64,000 bases of DNA from positions 62,001-126,000 of the forward strand of contig CAJXPX010000001.1 of NCBI GenBank assembly GCA_913058335.1. The letters are read 5' to 3'. The stretch's first letter is position 1; every line of letters starts with the position of its first letter. This DNA comes from an uncultured Hyphomonadaceae bacterium (GTDB lineage: Bacteria > Pseudomonadota > Alphaproteobacteria > Caulobacterales > Maricaulaceae). The position numbers and the translations under genes were made by a program. Positions 45,536 to 52,524 of the stretch are shown here, in pieces. The notes beneath the pieces were generated by a model. It ran no database searches and was not told the DNA's origin. It saw only the letters and a list, made by a program, of their open reading frames with translations.

Positions 45536-46381
45536 ATGTTTAAGCAAGTCAAGCACATCCTGAAATTCGGCCCTCGAGCCGCAATTTCAAGAATCCGTGC
45601 TGCAGTCGAAAAATCCCGACAATCTGGGCATGTCCTCTTATTGCATAATGGACGTAGCGGGAGCACCCTTTTGGGAAATATGATGGATCAACACTCAGAC
45701 GTTTTTTGGGACGGCGAGACTTTTGAGAAACGGCTTCACAAAGAGGCTGCGTCCAGAGGCGTTGGTATTGATTCCTTATACGGCGAGTTTACCCCCGCTG
45801 ACTTGACCTCCGAAATCTTTCATCGGATGGACAAACGCTCTGGCAACCGTATTTTTGGAACAGAAATACAAGATTACCATTTAAAAATGGTGGGTCTAGA
45901 ATTACCCGAATTTTTAGCCGCTCTCCGTCCTAAAGGATTCACAAAATTTATATATCTTGATAGAAATTACATGCGAAAAGTTGTTTCTCATATTGTCGCA
46001 ACGGAACGGAATAAATTTCATATTGGAACGAAAACTAAGTTGAAAAAAACGGGATTCGAGCTTGATCCTGATATGATTTATATAGGTCATAGACTGACTA
46101 GCCTTTTGGAAGCGCTGCAACAATATGATGATTTCGCATCGGACGTTTCGAAAGCTTTACCAAAAAAGGATTTACTACACTTGCGGTATGAGGACGATAT
46201 TGAAAACGACCCTCATCAAGCCGCGCGGAAAGTATGCAAATTTTTAGACATTAAATTTCACAAACCTAAGGTAAATTTCGGGAAAACTACGACTAGGAGT
46301 TTGAAAGAGATTCTTGAGAACTATGAAGAAATCGAAGATTTGATCCGCGGTTCTTCTTTCGCATCACAGATGACAAATTGA
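45536..46381 (+). CDS. Sulfotransferase family protein
   Basis: This protein of about 281 residues has the PAPS 5'-phosphosulfate-binding loop LLLHNGRSGSTLLGNMM near the N terminus and a 3'-phosphate-binding-like segment (FIYLDRNYMRKVVSHIVA). Late LLHLRYEDDIENDPHQAARKVCKFLDI is typical of bacterial carbohydrate sulfotransferases. It probably adds sulfate to the locus polysaccharide. The ATG at 45536 is preferred; the frame is open 24 codons upstream. It heads the run of same-strand surface-polysaccharide genes. Confidence 0.75.
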   Translation: MFKQVKHILKFGPRAAISRIRAAVEKSRQSGHVLLLHNGRSGSTLLGNMMDQHSDVFWDGETFEKRLHKEAASRGVGIDSLYGEFTPADLTSEIFHRMDKRSGNRIFGTEIQDYHLKMVGLELPEFLAALRPKGFTKFIYLDRNYMRKVVSHIVATERNKFHIGTKTKLKKTGFELDPDMIYIGHRLTSLLEALQQYDDFASDVSKALPKKDLLHLRYEDDIENDPHQAARKVCKFLDIKFHKPKVNFGKTTTRSLKEILENYEEIEDLIRGSSFASQMTN

Positions 46382-46427
46382 GCTTACAAAAGCTTATATG
46401 TTTTGCCGCGCAGGCGCGGTAGAAAAT

Positions 46428-47900
46428 ATGACTATTCATTCAGACAGCCATGCTCAGTTGCGGGTGGGCCGAAGCCGCGCCGCTCTCGTGGGAAGCATCT
46501 GGTCATCAATAAACACCTTCATACCAGCCATTGTGAGCGCAATTGTCTTTTTTGCCTGCTCAAAAGTTTTAGCGCCCTCCGAATTCGGTATCGTGGCCTA
46601 TGCCGCAAGCCTAGTGTCTATAGGAATGGCTTTGGCACCCATTGGGCTTGAAGATGCTATAATTCAACGCAAGGAAATTGACCGCGCTCATTTGGATAGC
46701 GTTTTTACCCTACTCATGATTATCGGCCTTTTATTTTACGCTATAGTTTTGATCATGACCCCTTTAATTTCGTCTTGGCGCGACGATGAAAGGATCGCCC
46801 AAATAATGCCTGTTTTAGGGCTCGTGATATTATTTAAAATGTTAATGATCGTACCAAATTCATTATTGACGCGCAAAATGAACTTTCGAATTATGGCCCT
46901 GCGAACCACGATCGCATCTCTTTTAGCCGGGGCTACCTGCTTGACAATTCTATATTTGGGCTATGGTCTTTGGGCCCTTGTGGCAGCTCAATTAACCAGT
47001 GTGGCCGCAAACGCCATTGGGGCTGTACTCTCTGTTCGATGGATACCCCGTTTAAAGTTTAACATAGAGGCATTGCGTCAATTATTACGTTACGGTCTGT
47101 ACTCTTCCGGCGCGCGTATCATAAGCACGTTTCAATCAAATGAATTGTTAATTGGCACTTTTCTGGGTAATTATGCGCTTGGGATTTATAATTTTGCCAA
47201 ACGGGTTTTCTCGATCATAGATAATACAATTTCGGGCGCCTTAAATTCTGTCTCCTTTAGCCTGCTTTCCAGTTTACAGGACGAGCCAGAGAAGCGCCGA
47301 GATGCTTTCATGCTCGCAACCTTTTTGTCGGCAGGGCTCTCTTTTCCGGTCTTTTTAGGTCTTCTTGCCGTATCGCAACCGCTCGTAGATTTCATCTTTG
47401 GAGATAAATGGACCCCGGCTGTCCCTGTCTTATGCTCATTTTGTGTATTCGGGTTGTTAGGATGTATTGGCATTCTTCAAGCTTCTCTTATCAAGGGCGC
47501 TGGATATCCCGAGAAATGGTTCACTTATATGTTGGTCAAAAAGATCCTGACCTTTGCGGTGATCGGTATCACGTTGCAATTCGGGATTGTCGTCGTAGCT
47601 TGGTCAATTGCACTCTTATCGCTACTGACATGGCCCTTCGCGGTAAAGATGACTCTAAATATCTTAAAGGTATCTTCGCTAACCTACCTAAAATCCTTCT
47701 TCGGGCCTCTCTTAGCAGGCACTCTTATGGTTCTAGCCGTGACCTATTTGGACACAAAGTTGGTTAATTTTGGTGCATTTTATTCTTTGTGTCTCCAAAT
47801 TCTAGCTGGTGGCTTTGTCTATTTTTCACTTTTACTCATTCTCTCTTATAATCAAATCCAAAGCACAAGTCGCATAGCGTTAAAGGCTTTCAAATCATGA
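46428..47900 (+). CDS. Polysaccharide flippase, Wzx/oligosaccharide-repeat transporter family
   Basis: This membrane protein of about 490 residues has twelve or more hydrophobic segments. It has the MOP-superfamily start SIWSSINTFIPAIVSAIVFF, then LAPSEFGIVAYAASLVSIGMAL, as in WzxC/ExoT-type flippases. It moves lipid-linked sugar repeat units across the inner membrane. The start at 46428 (MTIHSDSH) or 46398 cannot be decided. Its end overlaps the next gene by four bases. Confidence 0.88.
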   Translation: MTIHSDSHAQLRVGRSRAALVGSIWSSINTFIPAIVSAIVFFACSKVLAPSEFGIVAYAASLVSIGMALAPIGLEDAIIQRKEIDRAHLDSVFTLLMIIGLLFYAIVLIMTPLISSWRDDERIAQIMPVLGLVILFKMLMIVPNSLLTRKMNFRIMALRTTIASLLAGATCLTILYLGYGLWALVAAQLTSVAANAIGAVLSVRWIPRLKFNIEALRQLLRYGLYSSGARIISTFQSNELLIGTFLGNYALGIYNFAKRVFSIIDNTISGALNSVSFSLLSSLQDEPEKRRDAFMLATFLSAGLSFPVFLGLLAVSQPLVDFIFGDKWTPAVPVLCSFCVFGLLGCIGILQASLIKGAGYPEKWFTYMLVKKILTFAVIGITLQFGIVVVAWSIALLSLLTWPFAVKMTLNILKVSSLTYLKSFFGPLLAGTLMVLAVTYLDTKLVNFGAFYSLCLQILAGGFVYFSLLLILSYNQIQSTSRIALKAFKS

Positions 47901-48814
47901 AATTACAATATTATAAAGGTAAAGTGCCGAATTTCGGCGACGATCTCAATGACTGGATGTGGCGACGCATATTACCTGAAGGTATTCTTGACGAAGATGA
48001 GAAAGAATTATTCGTCGGCATTGGATCCATTCTAAATTCCCACTTGCCTAAAGAGCCCAAAAAATACGTTTTTGGCTCTGGATTTGGCGGGTACGGGCGC
48101 CCCCCGGAAGTTACGGATGAAAAATGGGATATAAGGTTTGTCCGCGGGCCAGATACAGCCAATTTGATCAATGCTCCCGCGGAAAAAGCCGTTTGCGATA
48201 GCGCAATCCTATTGCGCGAAGTTCGGGATCTTCCCGAACCTGCAACAAATATTGGGACAGCTCTCATCCCTCATTTCGAGAGCCTTGAAAATGGATATTG
48301 GGAACAGGTAGCGGAGAAAGCGGGCTTCACATTGATTGACCCCAGAGGGGATGTCGAAACGATATTATCACAAATACGCGGAGCAGACCTTGTCATAACA
48401 GAAGCCATGCACGGTGCAATTGTTGCAGACGCCCTACGCATCCCGTGGATCGGCCTCTTACCTGTAAATCCCGCACATCATATGAAATGGCATGACTGGT
48501 CTAAGTCGCTGAATATCAAGCTGGATGCCCAATTTATGCCGCCAACGAGTCTTCTGGAGTGGTATATAAACAAGACAAAAGGTCTCAAATATTATGACGG
48601 GCGAGCTAAACGTTATAATGAGAGCAAATGGGCCAAACCGTTAAATGACTTTTTGATAAAAAGGTCCGCTCTCCGTTTAAAACGACTTAAGAATATAACG
48701 CCGCAACTCAGCGACGAGTCTGTCATTGTGGACAAGACACGTCAGGCCAAAGATATTGTCGACATATTTGTGGAGGAGCAAATCGCAAAACGGAAGGAAA
48801 AAGCAAATGGCTGA
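47897..48814 (+). CDS. Polysaccharide pyruvyltransferase, ExoV-like
   Basis: The 305-residue protein begins KLQYYKGKVPNFGDDLNDWM, as in ExoV-type pyruvyltransferases. It also has FVGIGSILNSHLP, RFVRGPDTANLI and DLVITEAMHGAIVADALRIPW, typical of the family (PF04230). It would add a pyruvate ketal to a sugar, giving an acidic polysaccharide. ATGA overlap with the flippase gene and an eight-base overlap with the following GT2 gene mark one operon. Confidence 0.88.
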   Translation: MKLQYYKGKVPNFGDDLNDWMWRRILPEGILDEDEKELFVGIGSILNSHLPKEPKKYVFGSGFGGYGRPPEVTDEKWDIRFVRGPDTANLINAPAEKAVCDSAILLREVRDLPEPATNIGTALIPHFESLENGYWEQVAEKAGFTLIDPRGDVETILSQIRGADLVITEAMHGAIVADALRIPWIGLLPVNPAHHMKWHDWSKSLNIKLDAQFMPPTSLLEWYINKTKGLKYYDGRAKRYNESKWAKPLNDFLIKRSALRLKRLKNITPQLSDESVIVDKTRQAKDIVDIFVEEQIAKRKEKANG

Positions 48815-49817
48815 AATTTTTGCTATAGTTATTCCCTATTATCAAAGAGACCCTTTAGTCCTTAGGAGAGCCGTCAGATCTATCCTCGCCCAAAAGGTAC
48901 CGAAAAATATAGAAGTGAAAATCGTCATAGCCGATGACAGTTCCCCCTGCCCGCCATCTGAAAGTTTGAACAATCTGGATATAAAGCCGCCTTTTGTTTT
49001 GAAACTCCTAAAACAAAAAAATGGTGGTGCTGCCTCTGCTAGGAATCTGGGACTGGCATCGCTCTCCGAGGATATGCCGAAATATTGCGCCTTTCTTGAT
49101 TCCGATGATGAGTGGCTCCCCGGGCATATTAAAGATGCTGTCGAACACATTGATAAAGGCGCAGATTTTTGGTTTACAGACAGCTATGATGATGAAGGAC
49201 GAACCTCATTTTCTTACCAGAATTATATGATTTCACGACACGATATCGGTGAAAATTCCCAGCCCGTAATTAGAGCTTTGGAAGGACAAGAGGCCTTCAA
49301 CGAAATACTTGAAGACTGCCTTCCGCATACTTCCACAGTTGTCTTTCACTACCGAAAGAGCCCTCAATTACGATTTGATACAACTTTAAAAATTGCGGGG
49401 GAAGATCATTTGTTCTGGATATCAGCGATCGCCGCGTCTTCAAAAGTTATGTATTCTACAGCATTGAGAGGCCGCCGCGGCGAAGGGGTATCTATATTTA
49501 GACATAATCTTAATTGGGACTCTCCGAATGCGATTGATATAGCTATTTACCAAACTCTTTTACGAGAAAGGATTTCAACCTTATTTGACCTTACAGCGGA
49601 ACAGCGCTCGCGAAATGAAGAAAAAAGGCAAAAACACTATGATCGATTAACATTTTTAATCACGAGAAAACTCTTAAAGAAACCGAGTTCAGTAGGCGGG
49701 AACCTCAAAAAAGCCAACGCCTTGTTGAAAAACTATAAACGACAGATTCCAGGTAGTGTACTTCGTCTGCCCAGTCATCGGGCTGATATTAGACACAAGC
49801 TTAATTCGGCGCTGTAA
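48807..49817 (+). CDS. Glycosyltransferase family 2
   Basis: The 336-residue GT-A-fold enzyme begins MAEIFAIVIPYYQRDPLVLR and has VIADDSSPCPP, GGAASARNLGL and the metal-binding FLDSDDEWLPGH. AAGGA precedes the ATG at 48807, which overlaps the pyruvyltransferase stop. It probably adds one sugar of the exopolysaccharide repeat unit. The closest functional relatives cannot be named from sequence alone. Confidence 0.88.
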   Translation: MAEIFAIVIPYYQRDPLVLRRAVRSILAQKVPKNIEVKIVIADDSSPCPPSESLNNLDIKPPFVLKLLKQKNGGAASARNLGLASLSEDMPKYCAFLDSDDEWLPGHIKDAVEHIDKGADFWFTDSYDDEGRTSFSYQNYMISRHDIGENSQPVIRALEGQEAFNEILEDCLPHTSTVVFHYRKSPQLRFDTTLKIAGEDHLFWISAIAASSKVMYSTALRGRRGEGVSIFRHNLNWDSPNAIDIAIYQTLLRERISTLFDLTAEQRSRNEEKRQKHYDRLTFLITRKLLKKPSSVGGNLKKANALLKNYKRQIPGSVLRLPSHRADIRHKLNSAL

Positions 49818-49900
49818 GGGCTTTTGGGGCCAATAGACCTATTTTGAACGGGTTTATGTTTAGGAAACTGAAAACTCCTTTAAACTAGCCAATTGAATTT

Positions 49901-50078
49901 TTGGATGCCTCTCCGGCAATTGAAATTACGCAACGCACTAAGCGTCCATTCATGTCTCGGAATAAGTAAGCGTCCATTCATGTCTCGGAATAAGGAAGTG
50001 CAAATTCGATTTATAAGTGAACTCAATGAAAAAGATCATTGGATAGAAGTGCCAATGGATTGGGGAACTAATGATTAA
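49901..50078 (+). pseudogene. Small frame broken by a 28-bp tandem duplication (uncertain)
   Basis: If one copy of the 28-base repeat is removed, a 49-codon frame runs from TTG at 49901 (LDASPAIEITQR...) to TAA at 50076-50078. It ends HWIEVPMDWGTND. With both copies present, the frame shifts inside the repeat. I do not recognise the product, the start codon is weak and there is no clear ribosome site, so this may be chance. Confidence 0.25.
49939..49994 (+). repeat. Perfect 28-bp tandem duplication
   Basis: Two identical adjacent 28-base copies, 49939-49966 and 49967-49994, each start TAAGCGTCC and end GGAATAAG. The length is not a multiple of three. There is no spacer between the copies. 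Confidence 0.95.
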
Positions 50079-50093
50079 CTCGGTCAGAATTAA

Positions 50094-51191
50094 TCAGTCG
50101 ACCCCCACATACCCTTTTCTCCGTTCAAATCTCAGGGCGGCTTCACTTTGCTGCACTCGTATAATCTCTTTTAAAAATCGAATACTACGTATTCCGGGTC
50201 CACCATCTGTCCAAGCCCACAACTTTTTCGTACGAAAAAATCGGACATTATTACTCATTCCAAAAGCCCCCAAAATCATAACCAATGTATCTTTGGAGAA
50301 TTTTGTGTCCTGTAAGGCGGGGTCAAAGATTTTCAGAGAAATGTTCATAGCTTCTTTATAGAGCCGCGCTAAACCCTGCTCTGCGGCATTCGTTTCAAAT
50401 TTAGCTCGCTCTTCACTGCTACTTTTTGCATAAACATACGCAAGTTCATGCGCCTGACGAAGCCATGGCTCCCCCGCCCTTACAGCTTTGCCATAGCCAA
50501 TAGTTGTAACGAGCAGGGCATCCTCATTGTTCAGTAAAAATAGCGAGCGTTTTCCAAAATCCTGCTGAACTGCATGATCTAGAATATATTTTAAATTTCT
50601 GGGAAACGGTCCGCCGGGCTGTTGAAGGCTGAAATGAAGATCAACCACCGTGCTCTTTTTCGGAACTTTCTGGAAAGGAGATTCACCCAGATGGTGATGC
50701 CACCACTTGCTTCTTGGATCGACAACATTATTATAACCTTTTTCAATCAGGGCGAATTTAGCCTTCTCATACGTTTCAGGTGTCACTAGGATATCTACAT
50801 CCGAGGAAGAACGTGTACCCCAGCCGCCATAAACCTGAAAAGATCTCACACTACCTTTAAAAGCAACAGCTGTAATATTTGCGGCAGCTAAAACTGTAAT
50901 GACTGAAAAGGTTTCTGCTAAATTATTGAAATTTCTAGCAGTGTTCTCTGATCGGTATTTTTTAAACTCATCAGCAATTTCGGTTGGGAGCTCAACTGAG
51001 GCCATCTTGACAGCATCAGCCAGAATACCGAGCGTTTTAGTTTGCGCAGACTGCAGTATGACTTCATTCCAGTTTAAATTGGAATGTGCAATTGATGTTT
51101 TCTCCCGTGAATGAGGCTCCGCCCAAATCATGTCCGAAAGCATCCGAATTAGATGGAGCTTTTCTGTATAACTATTCTCATGATCAAGCAT
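50094..51191 (-). CDS. Nucleotidyltransferase family protein of the lasso cluster
   Basis: The 365-residue protein contains VAFKGSVRSFQVYGGWGTRS, then SSDVDILVTPETYEKA, the minimal nucleotidyltransferase fold metal motif (DVD) seen in the uncharacterised NTP_transf_5 family. Later DLHFSLQ adds the third acidic position. Genes of this family recur next to RiPP clusters, including lasso-peptide loci with HprK-like kinases. It is divergent from the lasso precursor across a 363-base shared promoter region. It may modify the peptide with a nucleotide, but this is inference. Confidence 0.72.
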   Translation of the reverse strand: MLDHENSYTEKLHLIRMLSDMIWAEPHSREKTSIAHSNLNWNEVILQSAQTKTLGILADAVKMASVELPTEIADEFKKYRSENTARNFNNLAETFSVITVLAAANITAVAFKGSVRSFQVYGGWGTRSSSDVDILVTPETYEKAKFALIEKGYNNVVDPRSKWWHHHLGESPFQKVPKKSTVVDLHFSLQQPGGPFPRNLKYILDHAVQQDFGKRSLFLLNNEDALLVTTIGYGKAVRAGEPWLRQAHELAYVYAKSSSEERAKFETNAAEQGLARLYKEAMNISLKIFDPALQDTKFSKDTLVMILGAFGMSNNVRFFRTKKLWAWTDGGPGIRSIRFLKEIIRVQQSEAALRFERRKGYVGVD

Positions 51192-51554
51192 ATAGATTCA
51201 GTGTGCTATTATTATAATTATTCATGGGTATAGCAAACTTACTATCGAATATAATTAACTTCTGCCAAAATATTTCGAGATCTTCACATCAAAACAAGCC
51301 GCATTTTTAGCCAGAAATGCCCAAAGGCGCACAATTGGTGTCCAATCTATTATAGGCCTTCTTCGAATTCTTCATTTAAAATGACAATAGGCCATTAAGG
51401 GTTCATTAACATTAAGATGGTGGGAATGCCCTACTGACTAGGGGCGCTTAATTCTTTTTCCATCTTCGTGCAAAGTGAAGCGCTTGAATTGTAAATTCTA
51501 CGCTTCATTTGTGAACTTTAAACGGTCATTGTGACCGAATTTATAGAGGTCGTT
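51192..51554. promoter_or_regulatory. Divergent promoter region between the nucleotidyltransferase and lasso precursor genes
   Basis: This AT-rich gap holds a perfect CtrA-type box, TTAAGGGTTCATTAAC (51395-51410), with a further TTAA at 51412. Just before the precursor lies a palindrome CGGTCA-TTG-TGACCG (51523-51537), placed to overlap the transcription or translation start region. No additional gene is visible. Confidence 0.5.
51523..51537. promoter_or_regulatory. Palindrome before the lasso precursor gene
   Basis: CGGTCA and TGACCG form perfect six-base arms around TTG, 17 bases before the precursor ATG. It could be an operator or an RNA hairpin just before the GAGGT ribosome site. Confidence 0.45.
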
Positions 51555-51695
51555 ATGAATAAAGAAATTTATCACTCTCCAAAAATGGAAGCGTTGGGAT
51601 CTTTTGAGTCTTTAACTCAAAGCACCAACTCCGGCACAAAGGTTGATGCTGCATTTGCGGCTCAAGCGCCGTCTGTCCTAGGTGCCCTTTCTTAA
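51555..51695 (+). CDS. Lasso peptide precursor (A)
   Basis: The 46-codon gene has GAGGT five bases before its ATG. Its leader holds YHSPKMEALGSFESLT (residues 6-21), an exact fit to the lasso leader motif YxxPxLxxxGxFxxxT (Met for Leu). Thr21 sits at position -2 if cleavage follows Gln22. The core then starts at Ser23, and its first nine residues STNSGTKVD put Asp31 at position 9, giving a 9-residue macrolactam ring from the Ser1 amine to the Asp9 side chain. The tail AAFAAQAPSVLGALS ends in serine. It resembles the lasso RiPP leader-containing peptides of proteobacteria and the layout of paeninodin (9-residue ring, C-terminal Ser phosphorylated by an HprK-like kinase). Cleavage and ring residues are predictions. 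Confidence 0.87.
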   Translation: MNKEIYHSPKMEALGSFESLTQSTNSGTKVDAAFAAQAPSVLGALS

Positions 51696-51732
51696 GAGCG
51701 CCCCCTCTTAAGGAAGACCTTGGTAAGGCTGG

Positions 51733-51758
51733 AAAGGCGGCTGTCTCAGTCGCCTTTT
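51733..51758 (+). terminator. Attenuator-like terminator after the lasso precursor
   Basis: AAAGGCGGCTG (51733-51743) pairs with CAGTCGCCTTT (51747-51757), with one G-U pair and a three-base loop, followed by a short T run (TTTT). It lies between the precursor and the biosynthetic genes and could give excess precursor transcript. Confidence 0.7.
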
Positions 51759-51823
51759 CAATGTCAACACTGAATCCTGATATACTATTGCACGACGTTG
51801 CGATCTGATTGTGGAGAACATAG

Positions 51824-52120
51824 ATGGAATGTTCGGATGATAATGCTCTGTTTGTTCAAAACCCAAATGTAGTCGCCTGTGAAGTTGAGAACGGACAAGC
51901 TCTATTAGACTTAGTGAAAAGCGAGTATTACAATCTTAACAACACTGCGGCATTAATCTGGCAGTGGCTGGAAAACCCAACGTCAATCGAAGTTCTTTCA
52001 CAAAACCTCATGGCTAAATTCGACGTGACTGAAGAACAATGCAGGTCGGATATTTGCTCAATTATGTGCTCGTTTGAGGCCGCTAATCTCGTAAAAAGAA
52101 ACAATGAAATCAGCGCCTAG
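51824..52120 (+). CDS. Lasso peptide B1 protein (PqqD-like RiPP recognition element)
   Basis: The 98-residue protein has the PqqD fold pattern: LLDLVKSEYYNLNNTAALIWQWL, then a helical half with VTEEQCRSDICSIMCSFEAANLV. In lasso systems B1 binds the leader's YxxPxLxxxGxFxxxT motif and presents the precursor to B2 and C. GTGGAGAA lies seven bases before the ATG. Its end overlaps the B2 gene by 17 bases. Confidence 0.88.
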   Translation: MECSDDNALFVQNPNVVACEVENGQALLDLVKSEYYNLNNTAALIWQWLENPTSIEVLSQNLMAKFDVTEEQCRSDICSIMCSFEAANLVKRNNEISA

Positions 52121-52520
52121 CCTATCATTCCCTCTATGGGAAAACCTCGCCCTTGTTATAAAGTGCTGGGGGCTTTTGATTGTAATACGTGTGACGCTTA
52201 CCTTAAAGTCTTACCTCCCTATCCTCCATTCCATACAAACCCTGAAGGGAACGAACGATCACTACCGTCATCCCCTACTATTTGTATGGGCAGTGAAGAA
52301 GGCAGCTTTGTTTGTCCCAAAAGCAAGTTGTCTGACTCAGGCTTTGGCGGTTAAATGGTTGATGAAAAGAGCTGATAAAGATGGCCAATTGTGCATAGGT
52401 GTGATGAATAATCCTAGATTTGGATTTAAGGCTCACGCATGGGTAGTTTATCGAGATGCCGTGATTATTGGCGGTGACGATTCCAACTTTGGTGAATATT
52501 CAGCTATTATAGACTTGTAA
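52104..52520 (+). CDS. Lasso peptide B2 leader protease (transglutaminase-like)
   Basis: The 138-residue protein matches the B2 family. Catalytic Cys76 lies in KASCLTQALAVKWLM, His111 in GFKAHAWVVY and Asp118 in YRDAVIIGG, a transglutaminase-like triad. It cleaves the leader to free the core's N-terminal amine. It overlaps B1 and ends four bases before the cyclase gene, so the three are translated together. The N-terminal hydrophobic segment (about 20-40) is usual for the family. Confidence 0.88.
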   Translation: MKSAPSLSFPLWENLALVIKCWGLLIVIRVTLTLKSYLPILHSIQTLKGTNDHYRHPLLFVWAVKKAALFVPKASCLTQALAVKWLMKRADKDGQLCIGVMNNPRFGFKAHAWVVYRDAVIIGGDDSNFGEYSAIIDL

Positions 52521-52524
52521 GCTG

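Noticed and set aside
49939..49994. CRISPR-like repeat
   Set aside because: The two copies are directly adjacent without a spacer, there are only two, and no cas genes are present.
51633..51695. Alternative lasso core starting at Gly27 (GTKVD...)
   Set aside because: The only acidic residue would fall at ring position 5, too small for the 7-9-residue rings of lasso peptides. Starting at Ser23 puts it at position 9 and Thr at -2.
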